Assembly: GCA_011390465.1 (NCBI GenBank) | Contig: JAABSH010000013.1 | Coordinates: 18,278 to 82,277, forward strand | DNA: 64,000 nucleotides | DNA from: Desulfobacteraceae bacterium | GTDB taxonomy: Bacteria > Desulfobacterota > Desulfobacteria > Desulfobacterales > Desulfosalsimonadaceae | Direction of reading: 5' to 3' | Shown: positions 35,599 to 43,605 of the stretch, piece after piece | Position numbering within the stretch: position 1 is the stretch's first letter | How the letters are laid out: each line of letters starts with the position of its first letter | The notes under the pieces: generated by a model | The model's input: the letters and a program-made list of their open reading frames with translations, nothing else | Databases searched by the model: none | What the model was told of the DNA's origin: nothing | Position numbers and translations under genes: made by a program

Positions 35599-37311
35599 CT
35601 AAATATACCCTTTTTTCCCTAAAAACAGTAAAATTTCCTGGGCGGCCTCCACCGGCGTCAGGTCCGTGGTATTAATCCGCAATTCCGGATTTTCCGGCGC
35701 TTCATAGGGGTCGTCCACTCCGGTAAATCCCTTGATCAACCCTGCCCGGGCCTTGGCATACATGCCTTTGCGATCCCGGCGCTCACATTCTTCAATGGGG
35801 GTTGCCACATGCACTTCAATGAAACCGCCGGTCTGCTCGATCACCTCCCGGATTTCCCGGCGGGTGTGCTCATAGGGCGCAATGGGCGCGCAGATGGCAA
35901 TGCCCCGGTTCTTGGTAATTTCACTGGCCACAAACCCAATGCGGCGCACGTTAATGTCCCGGTGCTCTTTGCTGAAATTCAGCTCATTGGACAGATTCTG
36001 GCGCACAATATCGCCGTCCAGAAGGGTCACGGGCCGGTCTCCGATTTCCAGGAACATGGAATACAGCACCTTGGCCACCGTGGATTTTCCCGCGCCGGAA
36101 AGGCCGGTGAGAAACACGGTAAATCCCTGCTGACGCGGCGGCGGATAGGCTTTTTGAAGTTCGGTTACAATTTCTTCAAACGTGGCCCACTCCGGAATGC
36201 GGCGCCCTTCCCGGACCCGTTTCCGGATGTCCGAACCCGTCATGAAAATGGTCTGGGTCCCTTCCGGCACTTCATCAAGGGAATGGTATTCATCTTCAAA
36301 AGGCAGATAAACAAATTTTTCAAATGAAACGATTTCAACGCCCACCTCAGCACTGTATTCCGCTGCAAGCGTCCGGGCCCGGTCACTTTCATAAAAACTT
36401 CTGCCGTTTTCATCACACCCGGGACTGGCATGGTCATGGCCCACAATAAAATGGGAGCATCCGTGATTTTTGGCAATAATGGCATCCAGCAGCGCGTCCC
36501 GGGGACCGGACAGGCGTGTGGCCAGGGGCAGCAGGGTCATGAGATGGGTATTGGGGGGATAATGGCTGGAAACGGCCTGGTAACAGCGCACCCGAGTATA
36601 ATGATCAAAATCACCCGGCCGGGTCATGCCCACCGCGGGCATGAGCAGCAGATTGGCCCGGGCTTCCCGCATGGCCCGGGTGGTCATTTCAAACAAAAAC
36701 CGGTGCAGGGGATTCCAGGTCTGAAATCCGACAATACGGTGCCAGCCGAGCTTGGCAAAAGTGGCCCGGACCTCGGCCGGGGTCAGGCGAAGCTGCTTGA
36801 AATCAAAATGCAGGGGCAGGCTGATCACCTCAATGCTGCCGCCCACATAATAATCACCGGACTTGTTCATCAGATACCACACCCCGGGATGACCTGCATC
36901 CAGGGTCTCAAAAACCTGGCGGGCCTCTTTTTCGCGATCCACGGCCCACACATCTTCCACATTCATCACCCCCAGCAGAAACCCTTCAGGATCCCGAAGG
37001 GCCACGGACTGGCCAATGTCCAGATTTTTGGCAATGTTTTCGGAAATATCCAGGCAAACCGGCACCGGCCAGAGGGTATTGTCCTGCAGCCGCATCCGGT
37101 CCAGCACGGATTCATAATCCGAGCGCACCATAAATCCCTTAAGCGGCGAAAAACCGCCGGTGGCCAGCAGCTCCAGATCGCACATCTGCCGGTCATTGAG
37201 GCAGATATCCGGAATATTCAGGGTAATCTCTTTTAACAGCCCGGCCCGGTCTTCATCCACCAGCAGGTTCACCAGCCGGCCGCCGTGGGCGTCGTTGATT
37301 GCGTCGGTCAT
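35599..37311 (-). CDS. Bifunctional sulfate adenylyltransferase-like / adenylylsulfate kinase
   Basis: This 570-residue fusion has an N-terminal PUA-like and ATP-sulfurylase-like region (1-390) and a C-terminal APS kinase (396-570). The kinase is intact: Walker A GLSGAGKST at 403-411, DGDIVRQNLS, and the FSKEHRDINVRRIGF block. In the sulfurylase part the usual QTRNPxHRAHE reads QTWNPLHRFLFE (197-208). The catalytic Arg is thus Trp199 and the second His is Leu206. The GRDHAGPG loop reads GHDHASPG (291-298). Sulfurylase activity is therefore doubtful, while PAPS formation from APS seems likely. Neighbours are cysQ and a sugar dehydrogenase, pointing to PAPS use in sulfation rather than sulfate respiration. 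Confidence 0.88.
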   Translation of the reverse strand: MTDAINDAHGGRLVNLLVDEDRAGLLKEITLNIPDICLNDRQMCDLELLATGGFSPLKGFMVRSDYESVLDRMRLQDNTLWPVPVCLDISENIAKNLDIGQSVALRDPEGFLLGVMNVEDVWAVDREKEARQVFETLDAGHPGVWYLMNKSGDYYVGGSIEVISLPLHFDFKQLRLTPAEVRATFAKLGWHRIVGFQTWNPLHRFLFEMTTRAMREARANLLLMPAVGMTRPGDFDHYTRVRCYQAVSSHYPPNTHLMTLLPLATRLSGPRDALLDAIIAKNHGCSHFIVGHDHASPGCDENGRSFYESDRARTLAAEYSAEVGVEIVSFEKFVYLPFEDEYHSLDEVPEGTQTIFMTGSDIRKRVREGRRIPEWATFEEIVTELQKAYPPPRQQGFTVFLTGLSGAGKSTVAKVLYSMFLEIGDRPVTLLDGDIVRQNLSNELNFSKEHRDINVRRIGFVASEITKNRGIAICAPIAPYEHTRREIREVIEQTGGFIEVHVATPIEECERRDRKGMYAKARAGLIKGFTGVDDPYEAPENPELRINTTDLTPVEAAQEILLFLGKKGYI

Positions 37312-37326
37312 GTTCTTCCTTTTCTG

Positions 37327-38154
37327 TTAATGCCTGCCGTTAGACACAAAAAACCAGGGGTTCAGCAGATTTTTTTTGTTGTACCGCACGGGTTCGCCAT
37401 TGTCGGCCCGGAACACGCAAGCGCCCGCGCATTCCGCAATAATATGGCCGGCGGCCGTGTCCCATTCCATGGTCGGTCCCAGCCGGGGATACACGTCCGC
37501 GCTGCCTTCGGCCACCCGGCACAGCTTCAGGGAGCTGCCGGCGGAAATAAATTTCAGATCGCCATGCGCTTGTCGCTTCTTTTCCACATAATCTTCAAGT
37601 TCCTTTGTGGCATGGGACCGGCTGCCCACAATGGTAAAGGGCCGATTTTCGCCGGGGCCGGCGCAGATGGTTTCGGACCGTGCGATAAGCGCGTCAAGGG
37701 ACAGGTCGGAAAAATCCGCATCCGAATCCAGGACGACCCGGTATGCGCCGGCATCCCGGGCCGCAAAATAGAGCTGCCGCAGCACCGGCACATAAATCAC
37801 GCCCATAATCGGTGCATCATTTTGGATCAGGGCAATATTCACGGTAAATTCATCATTTCTTTTAATAAATTCCTTGGTTCCGTCCAGGGGATCCACCATC
37901 CAGAAAAAATCCCAGTTTTTTCGCTGGTCATAGGCCAGGTGCCTGCCTTCTTCGCTCAAGACGGGGAAGTCAAAAGCCGCCAGCCGGGCCGCGATAATTT
38001 CATGGGATTGCGTATCCGCAATGGTCAAAGGGGATTTATCCGCTTTTTCCGCTACGGCAAAATCCTCAAAATCCTGATGATAGACTTCCAGAATGGCTGT
38101 CCCCGCTTCCAGTGCAGCGGCAACCGCCGGCATGATCAATTTATTGAGGTTCAT
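37327..38154 (-). CDS. cysQ: 3'(2'),5'-bisphosphate nucleotidase CysQ
   Basis: This 275-residue inositol-monophosphatase-family enzyme removes the 3' phosphate of PAP (and PAPS). The metal-binding blocks are SEEG (67-70), DPLDGTKEF (88-96) and the C-terminal MEWDTAAGH. It lies 15 bases upstream of the PAPS-synthetase-like gene on the same strand. The pairing makes sense because PAP is the by-product of PAPS-dependent sulfotransferases. Confidence 0.92.
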   Translation of the reverse strand: MNLNKLIMPAVAAALEAGTAILEVYHQDFEDFAVAEKADKSPLTIADTQSHEIIAARLAAFDFPVLSEEGRHLAYDQRKNWDFFWMVDPLDGTKEFIKRNDEFTVNIALIQNDAPIMGVIYVPVLRQLYFAARDAGAYRVVLDSDADFSDLSLDALIARSETICAGPGENRPFTIVGSRSHATKELEDYVEKKRQAHGDLKFISAGSSLKLCRVAEGSADVYPRLGPTMEWDTAAGHIIAECAGACVFRADNGEPVRYNKKNLLNPWFFVSNGRH

Positions 38155-38300
38155 AATAGTTGAATCTAACTTTTAAGGGAAATAAGATACGGATTGTATG
38201 GACAATTATAAATGCGCTGACGATAAAACGCTTTCAACGTAAACAATCACCCGGTCCAAGTCAATACCAAATGGCGGATAACCCATGCAATACGCCGGTC

Positions 38301-38332
38301 TGAACCACATTCCCGTTGAACCACATTCCCAT
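38301..38332. repeat. Tandem 16-base direct repeat
   Basis: Two back-to-back copies of TGAACCACATTCCC[G/A]T occur in the gap between cysQ and the methyltransferase. They differ at one base. They may be a simple duplication or a pair of protein-binding sites upstream of the plus-strand gene. Confidence 0.85.
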
Positions 38333-38411
38333 TGACGTGGCCATTAAAAGGCTTATTATGACAGTGTTAACGAAAACTGCCGTTTTTAAAAACCTTTGGA
38401 TTGGATACCCC

Positions 38412-39071
38412 ATGAAAGACCGTTCGATTGAAAAATTTAATACTGTTTATGGCACAAAAGCCTGCTACTACGGATATGACCTGAGAAAAGAGTTTACCGA
38501 CTATTTTGCGGATAAAGCCCTTGAAAATAAAACCGCTCTGGATCTGGGATGCGGAGAAGGCCGGTATTCGCTTTTTCTGGCGCAGAGAGGATGCCGGGTT
38601 CACGCGGTGGACCGCTCCGCCGCAGGCATTGCAAAACTGAAAAAAATGGCAGCAGCTCCCCCTCTTCCCATTGACGCGGCAGTAATGGATATCGCGGATT
38701 TTGAATTTAAACCTGGCGGGTATGATATTATCGTGGCGGCCACTGTGCTGGATCACCTGGACCAGGACCTGCGGCAGAGGACCATCAGCAACATCATCAG
38801 CGCGCTAAAACCCTCGGGCATTCTTTACACCAATGTGTTTACGGTTTCAGATCCCGGATTTGGGGTAAAAATGGCGGCTGCCGCTCAAAAAAATCGGGAA
38901 AACGTGAGCGACACTGCGGAATGCATGGAATATTATTTTGCGGAAAACGAGCTGAAACAGGTATTCAGTGACCTTGCGGTGCTGTATTATTATGAAGGCA
39001 CTGAGCCGGACACGTCCCACGGCCGGCCCCATGACCACGGCTGGGCCTGCCTCCTGGCCCAAAAAGCATGA
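38412..39071 (+). CDS. Class I SAM-dependent methyltransferase
   Basis: This ~219-residue protein has the SAM-binding motif I ALDLGCGEGRYSLFLA at about residues 41-56, an acidic residue after strand 2 (VHAVDRS) and the motif-IV-like ATVLDHLDQD. The domain is TehB/Methyltransf_11-like; the substrate is unknown. The start is uncertain. The ATG at 38412 gives the typical short N-terminus, but a Met at 38358 has AAAAGG 6 bases upstream and would add 18 residues. It is convergent with the next gene across a hairpin repeat. Confidence 0.8.
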   Translation: MKDRSIEKFNTVYGTKACYYGYDLRKEFTDYFADKALENKTALDLGCGEGRYSLFLAQRGCRVHAVDRSAAGIAKLKKMAAAPPLPIDAAVMDIADFEFKPGGYDIIVAATVLDHLDQDLRQRTISNIISALKPSGILYTNVFTVSDPGFGVKMAAAAQKNRENVSDTAECMEYYFAENELKQVFSDLAVLYYYEGTEPDTSHGRPHDHGWACLLAQKA

Positions 39072-39125
39072 ACCCGTAAGTCATAAGCCAGGAAGCACAA
39101 CCCCTCAACCGGTCTTTTTTTTGTC

Positions 39126-39223
39126 TCCCGCAGAGACGCGGAGGCGCGGAGAATGTTTTTTTTACCACAGAGAGCACAGGGCGCACAGAGAAAAATATTT
39201 TTCCCTGTGCGCTCTGTGGTTCA
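39126..39223. repeat. Compound hairpin repeats (CCGCAGAGACGC half unit plus ACCACAGAG unit)
   Basis: First comes a single arm CCCGCAGAGACGCGGAGGCG (39127-39146). A complete palindrome follows at 39163-39223, with ACCACAGAGAGCACAGGGCG in one arm and CCCTGTGCGCTCTGTGGT in the other around an AT centre. The unit lies between two convergent genes and could end both transcripts. Confidence 0.83.
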
Positions 39224-39244
39224 AAATATAAGATTCAAAAGTAG

Positions 39245-40960
39245 CTACTCATCCGTCTCGAAATCCAGCCCATACTGCTTGAGCGACGCCATGCCCGCGC
39301 CCACGCTGAGCGTATCGGTAATGCCCTGGGCCGCCAGGTTAATCTGGGCTTCATAGGAGCGGACCCCGGTGTTGCAGATCAGAATCAGCTTCTTGTCTTT
39401 GGGCACTTCATCCATGCGGCCGGCCAGCTCATTGTGGGGAATGCTTTTCCAAATCTCAGGATATTTTTCCTCAAATATTTTGGCATCCGCATAGGCCCGG
39501 CAGTCCAGATACATGCACGCGTTCTTATCCCGATCCTTCCAGCAGGCTTCAAATTCATCCTGGGTCATGGGTTTATACCGGCCGTCCAGAAAATTATCCG
39601 CCGCATTGCCCAGGGCGTTGATAACATCCATGGCCGAGGCAAAAGGCGGTGAATAGGCCAGTTCCAGATTGCTGACGGCATCCACGGTGGGTTGATACTG
39701 AAGGATGGCGGCAACAGCATTCACCCGGGTGAACATGCCGCTGTTTTCCCCGCCATAGCCCTGGATACCCAGCACCCGGCGGGTTTTAAGATCCACCACC
39801 AGCTCCAGATAAATAATTTCCTTTTCCGGATAAAAATGGGCCCGGTCAAACTGGGCCACCTGAATGCCCACCGCATCAAAGCCGGCTCTTTGGGCCGTGG
39901 TGACGGACAATCCGGCGCCGGCCAGGGCCGTATCAAAGGTTTTGACCACAAAACTGCCTACCGCGCCTTTAAATTCCGCGTTCCCGCCGGCCATGTTGGT
40001 GCCGATTACCCGGCCCTGGCGGTTGGCCATGGAGCCCAGGGGAAAAAACCCAGGTTTTCCGGACACCAGATTCTTGATCACAACACAATCCCCGCCCGCG
40101 TAAATATCCGGATCAGAGGTCTGCATTTTTTCATTCACCTTGATAAATCCGCCCTGGGCCATTTCAAGACCGGCGTCACTGGCCAGCTCCGTATTCGGGG
40201 CGATGCCCACGGCCATGATCACCAGATCCGCATCCAGGGTACGTTTGTTGGTTTTAACCCGCTCTGCGCCATCTTTGCCTTCAATGGCCTCCACGGATTC
40301 TTCCAGATAAAACCGCACGCCTTCTTCTTCCATGCGGCGCTGGGCCAGAAGAGACAGATTTTTGCTGACAAAACCGGGCATGATCTGGTCGCAGAATTCC
40401 ACCACGGTGGTTTCAATCTGCCACATGTCGGCCAGAGCTTCGGCCATTTCCAGGCCGATAAAGCCGGCTCCGATAACCACTGCTTTTTCCACCGATCCTG
40501 CGGTCACCAGCTCCTTGATTTTGATGGCGTCATGCATGTTGCCCACCCGGTATACATTTTTCAGCGACGTACCGGGGATATTGAGATCCCGGGGTTTGGT
40601 GCCCACGCCGATCACCAGTTTATCATAGGGGATGTCCCGTTGTGTACCGGTTTTATCCTGCACTTGGACGGTTTTGTTTTTCCGGTCAATTTTCAGCGCG
40701 CGGGTGCCGGTAAGCGCGGTAACGCCCTTGTCGTCCTTGAAAAATTTTTCATCCCGGACCATATGAAAACTGGTGGACCGGAGTTCGGCCTCGTCGCTCA
40801 CATCGCCGGAAACATAATACGGAATACCGCAGCCGCCGTATGAAATAATATCATCCTGGTCAATCAAGGTAACATTACCGTCCTGCCGCAAGCGTTTATA
40901 CCGGCATCCGGATTTCGGGCCCACGGCAACCGCACCAATAATTACTATATTATCAGCCAT
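39245..40960 (-). CDS. CoA-disulfide reductase-like flavoprotein with C-terminal rhodanese domain
   Basis: This 571-residue protein has two nucleotide-binding domains, a dimerisation domain (about 330-450) and a rhodanese domain (about 460-565). The redox Cys lies in SYGGCGIPYYVSG (about 40-52). The NADH site is VIGAGFIGLEMAEAL, and AGGDC contacts FAD. The rhodanese active loop is CNTGVRSYEA. Such CoADR-Rhd enzymes act on CoA persulfides or polysulfide. The first FAD motif reads VIIGAVAVGPKSGC where relatives usually have a GG-x-AAG pattern, so the second Gly is Ala and an extra Cys19 is present. GAGGAG precedes the ATG. Sulfur metabolism fits the presumed lifestyle. Confidence 0.88.
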   Translation of the reverse strand: MADNIVIIGAVAVGPKSGCRYKRLRQDGNVTLIDQDDIISYGGCGIPYYVSGDVSDEAELRSTSFHMVRDEKFFKDDKGVTALTGTRALKIDRKNKTVQVQDKTGTQRDIPYDKLVIGVGTKPRDLNIPGTSLKNVYRVGNMHDAIKIKELVTAGSVEKAVVIGAGFIGLEMAEALADMWQIETTVVEFCDQIMPGFVSKNLSLLAQRRMEEEGVRFYLEESVEAIEGKDGAERVKTNKRTLDADLVIMAVGIAPNTELASDAGLEMAQGGFIKVNEKMQTSDPDIYAGGDCVVIKNLVSGKPGFFPLGSMANRQGRVIGTNMAGGNAEFKGAVGSFVVKTFDTALAGAGLSVTTAQRAGFDAVGIQVAQFDRAHFYPEKEIIYLELVVDLKTRRVLGIQGYGGENSGMFTRVNAVAAILQYQPTVDAVSNLELAYSPPFASAMDVINALGNAADNFLDGRYKPMTQDEFEACWKDRDKNACMYLDCRAYADAKIFEEKYPEIWKSIPHNELAGRMDEVPKDKKLILICNTGVRSYEAQINLAAQGITDTLSVGAGMASLKQYGLDFETDE

Positions 40961-41208
40961 TTTCTCACTCCTCGGGTTAAATTAATATCATCACAACTTA
41001 AAAAAAGGAAATTTAGACCGATTGTTTTGCGGGTGCAAGGAATTTTAATTTTTTTTATCCGAAAAAGGGGTGAAAAGCTGACACATTGAGCATATGATCA
41101 GCTTTCCCAGGATAGGACAATTCAAGGCAAGACATGATATAAAAGGCGGCAGTTTAACGGCGGCGGCGAATGCCCCCCCCCCGGCAGCGCCGGGAAGACA
41201 AAAAAAGG

Positions 41209-41529
41209 CTATTTTGTTACTTCGCCGGCAATCCAGGCAAGAAAATCCGGATTGCCGCCGGTGACCGGAAGAGAGACGATGCACGGGCATTCCGCACTGT
41301 GATTGGCTTTTACGATCTCCACGAGCTCCGGTATTTTTGGAGACAGGGTTTTGGCAATCATCACCACTTCCGCATCATACTGGAGTTCCCCGTCCCAGAA
41401 ATAGATGGAATTCATCTGGTCGATGATGTTCACACAGGCGGCCAGCCGGTGGCTGACCAGTTCATTTCCCACGGCCACGGCCTCTGCTTTGCTGGCAAAG
41501 GTTATATATACGAGGGTGATGTTTTCCAT
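41209..41529 (-). CDS. cutA: Divalent-cation tolerance protein CutA
   Basis: This 106-residue ferredoxin-like trimeric protein shows the CutA blocks LVYITFASKAEAVAVGNELV, RLAACVNI, YFWDGELQ and AECPCIVSLPVTGGNPDFLAWI. The start is set at the ATG with AAGGA 8 bases upstream; the open frame continues 41 codons further without a site and overlaps the upstream gene. CutA has been linked to copper tolerance, but its real role is unclear. Confidence 0.92.
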   Translation of the reverse strand: MENITLVYITFASKAEAVAVGNELVSHRLAACVNIIDQMNSIYFWDGELQYDAEVVMIAKTLSPKIPELVEIVKANHSAECPCIVSLPVTGGNPDFLAWIAGEVTK

Positions 41530-41542
41530 TGGTAAATTCCTT

Positions 41543-42040
41543 TTAAAATTCGGTATCTTCCGGTTTTTTAGGCCCCTCGCACAACACTCCCAGCCGGTGT
41601 TTTCGGCGAATCTGAGCCGCCCGGTTGCGCTCTTTTTCTTTTTCTGTTTCAAAAATCAGATCGGGCACGGCGCAGGGTTTGTGGTTTTCATCCAGGCCCA
41701 CAAAGGTAAGATAGGCTGAGGCGATATGACGGGTATCACCGGTAAGCAGGTTCTCCGATTCCACCCGGGCCCCGATTTCCATGGAGGTTTTTCCCACCAG
41801 GTTCAGGCTGGCCTTGATGATCAAAAGATCACCAATATACGCCGGATAGTGAAAATCAATCTGGTCCACGGATGCGGTAACGGAATTGCGCCGGGAATGG
41901 CGAAACGCCACCACACCGGCGGCATTGTCGATGAGCTTCATAATGGTGCCGCCGTGCACGTTGCCGGCCGGGTTGGCATCTGCCGGCTGCATCACCTGGG
42001 ACACAATCACACGGCTTTCTTTCACGGTTTTCGCTTCCAT
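41543..42040 (-). CDS. Acyl-CoA thioesterase (hotdog fold, YciA-like)
   Basis: This 165-residue hotdog-domain protein has NPAGNVHGGTIMKLIDNAAGVVA with the catalytic-type Asn/His/Asp residues, followed by VDQIDFHYPAYIGDLL, typical of YciA/BACH acyl-CoA hydrolases. A charged C-terminal tail (about 130-165) follows. AGAGG precedes the ATG by 4 bases. It is followed closely by cutA on the same strand. The role is likely housekeeping of acyl-CoA pools. Confidence 0.88.
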   Translation of the reverse strand: MEAKTVKESRVIVSQVMQPADANPAGNVHGGTIMKLIDNAAGVVAFRHSRRNSVTASVDQIDFHYPAYIGDLLIIKASLNLVGKTSMEIGARVESENLLTGDTRHIASAYLTFVGLDENHKPCAVPDLIFETEKEKERNRAAQIRRKHRLGVLCEGPKKPEDTEF

Positions 42041-42080
42041 TTTTCCTCTTTCTCCTTGTGGGGCGAATATCAATCATATT

Positions 42081-42108
42081 GCAGGGGCGTATGGCCATAC
42101 GCCCCTGC
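42081..42108. repeat. Perfect 28-base palindrome
   Basis: GCAGGGGCGTATGG is followed immediately by its exact reverse complement CCATACGCCCCTGC with no spacer. It lies between the end of the hydrolase gene and the start of the thioesterase gene (both minus strand). It may form a hairpin in the transcript or be a dispersed repeat. No T run follows. Confidence 0.9.
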
Positions 42109-42122
42109 ATCAATTTCTTTGA

Positions 42123-42977
42123 TTATCTCCCAAAAAAATCCCGCATGATGTCCGCGACTTGCCCGGGTTTTTCCATGGGAATCAGATGCCCTGCATCTTT
42201 GACCTGAAGATACCTGCCGTTTGGAAAAGACCGGGCCGCCTTTTCCTGATCAATAAATCCCCTGTTCTCCGTATTTTCCCCTTCCAGCACCAGCACCGGG
42301 CAGCTCACCTTTTCCAGCACCGGCCAGGGATCATAGGCCATGCTCCCCATGAACAGGGCGGCTTCCCTTCTGGGATGGCAGGCCAGTTCCAGCCCGCCGT
42401 TGTCAGAGGGCATCATGCCGTATTCCACATAAAGATCCAGCATTTCTTCATCCCAGGCCGCGAACAGGGCCTTGGATTTGAGATACGCCTTGGCCTCTGC
42501 CGCGTCATTCCAGAAATTCCGGCGCTTGATGGATTTTCCGGCCAGGGGGTGATCTTCCACCTGCATCTTTATCTGATAAATTTCCTGGGGCAAAAATATC
42601 GGTTCAATCAGCAGGAGTTTTTGAACATCCACGCCGAATTTTCCCGCGGCAATGGCCATAATGGCCCCGCCCATGGAATGCCCGGCCATGTAAGGCTGGC
42701 GGATATCAAGGCGTTCGCAGAATTTTGCCAGATCTTCGGCAAGCATCAGCCAGCTGAAACCGCCGGCCTCCGGATCAGCCGCGCGGTGATCGCAGTAATA
42801 CGGGGCAATAATGCGAAAATTATCCTTTAACGCCCGGGCAATGGGATGCCACAGCCAGGGCAGAAAGCCGGTGGCATGCAGCAGCACCAGGGTCGGTCCG
42901 GGACCGTCATACAGCAGATAGGGAATGGTGGTGTCTTCCACCTGCACGGCTTTTAAAGCCAGTTCATTTTCTTTCAT
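42123..42977 (-). CDS. Alpha/beta hydrolase
   Basis: This 284-residue protein has the nucleophile elbow AGHSMGGAI (Ser near residue 100), the early LLHATGFLPWLWHPIA oxyanion region, and a C-terminal VKDAGHLIPMEKP with the catalytic His. The acid is probably Asp or Glu in VLEGENTEN. The fold is typical of esterases or haloalkane-dehalogenase-like enzymes; the substrate is unknown. GGGAGAGAG precedes the ATG. It lies 17 bases after the FTR gene, so they may share a transcript. Confidence 0.85.
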   Translation of the reverse strand: MKENELALKAVQVEDTTIPYLLYDGPGPTLVLLHATGFLPWLWHPIARALKDNFRIIAPYYCDHRAADPEAGGFSWLMLAEDLAKFCERLDIRQPYMAGHSMGGAIMAIAAGKFGVDVQKLLLIEPIFLPQEIYQIKMQVEDHPLAGKSIKRRNFWNDAAEAKAYLKSKALFAAWDEEMLDLYVEYGMMPSDNGGLELACHPRREAALFMGSMAYDPWPVLEKVSCPVLVLEGENTENRGFIDQEKAARSFPNGRYLQVKDAGHLIPMEKPGQVADIMRDFFGR

Positions 42978-42994
42978 TATTTTCTCTCTCCCGT

Positions 42995-43327
42995 CTAAGG
43001 AAAAAGTTTTTCCGGCGGTCTGCGCTCGGGCACATACTGCTGTTCAATGTTTCCGTCATTCCAGTCCTTGGAAACATAGAGATTGCAATAGCAGCTCCCG
43101 TATTCTTTCACATCCGCCTCCCGATATACGCACGGGCACACGATATCCTTGTCCCGCTCCCGTTCACCGGACGCCAGACGGCAGGGGCAGGCCATATATC
43201 CGTATCTTTCCTTGTTCTTGAGCAGGGCTTCCAAGAGTTCCAGCACCATGGTCTTGTCATTGCTGAAATAATAGCCTTTGGGCTCCTGTACTTTTTTCAA
43301 CTGCTCATATAATTGCTCGGCATTCAT
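42995..43327 (-). CDS. Ferredoxin:thioredoxin reductase catalytic chain
   Basis: This 110-residue protein carries the [4Fe-4S] and redox disulfide of FTR: Cys47-Pro-Cys49, Cys64-Pro-Cys66 and Cys79-Tyr-Cys81. Plant enzymes have C-H-C in the last position and slightly different spacings; here the His is Tyr. It would take electrons from ferredoxin and reduce a dithiol protein. Its ATG overlaps the stop of the glutaredoxin-like gene, so that small protein is the likely partner. No variable (FtrA) subunit is adjacent, as is common outside phototrophs. Confidence 0.88.
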   Translation of the reverse strand: MNAEQLYEQLKKVQEPKGYYFSNDKTMVLELLEALLKNKERYGYMACPCRLASGERERDKDIVCPCVYREADVKEYGSCYCNLYVSKDWNDGNIEQQYVPERRPPEKLFP

Positions 43328-43581
43328 GATAGTCCCAGCGCCTCCTTGATTTCTTTTTCCTTGTATCCCACTATCACTTTATCGCCAATTTTAATGGTGG
43401 GAAATGAACATTTGGGATTGAGCTGCTTTACATCTTCCAGAATCGCCGCACGCTCCTCCCCTTCCAGAACGTCCACATCCACAAAATCATAGGCCACTTC
43501 GCACTCATTCAACAGCCGTTTGGTGGCCTTGCAGTGGCCGCAGGTACTTAGAGAATAAATCTTTACGCCCGCTTCGGTCAT
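43324..43581 (-). CDS. Glutaredoxin-like protein (CGHC active site)
   Basis: This 85-residue thioredoxin-fold protein has the active site Cys14-Gly-His-Cys17. The cis-Pro is in SFPTIKIGDKVIVGY, a pattern typical of glutaredoxin/NrdH-like proteins. AAAGGAG lies 7 bases before the ATG, and the stop overlaps the FTR gene start. The coupling suggests that ferredoxin rather than glutathione or NADPH reduces it. CGHC also occurs in protein disulfide isomerases, implying a relatively high redox potential. Confidence 0.88.
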   Translation of the reverse strand: MTEAGVKIYSLSTCGHCKATKRLLNECEVAYDFVDVDVLEGEERAAILEDVKQLNPKCSFPTIKIGDKVIVGYKEKEIKEALGLS

Positions 43582-43605
43582 ATCAATACTCCTTTGTTAT
43601 AAAAT

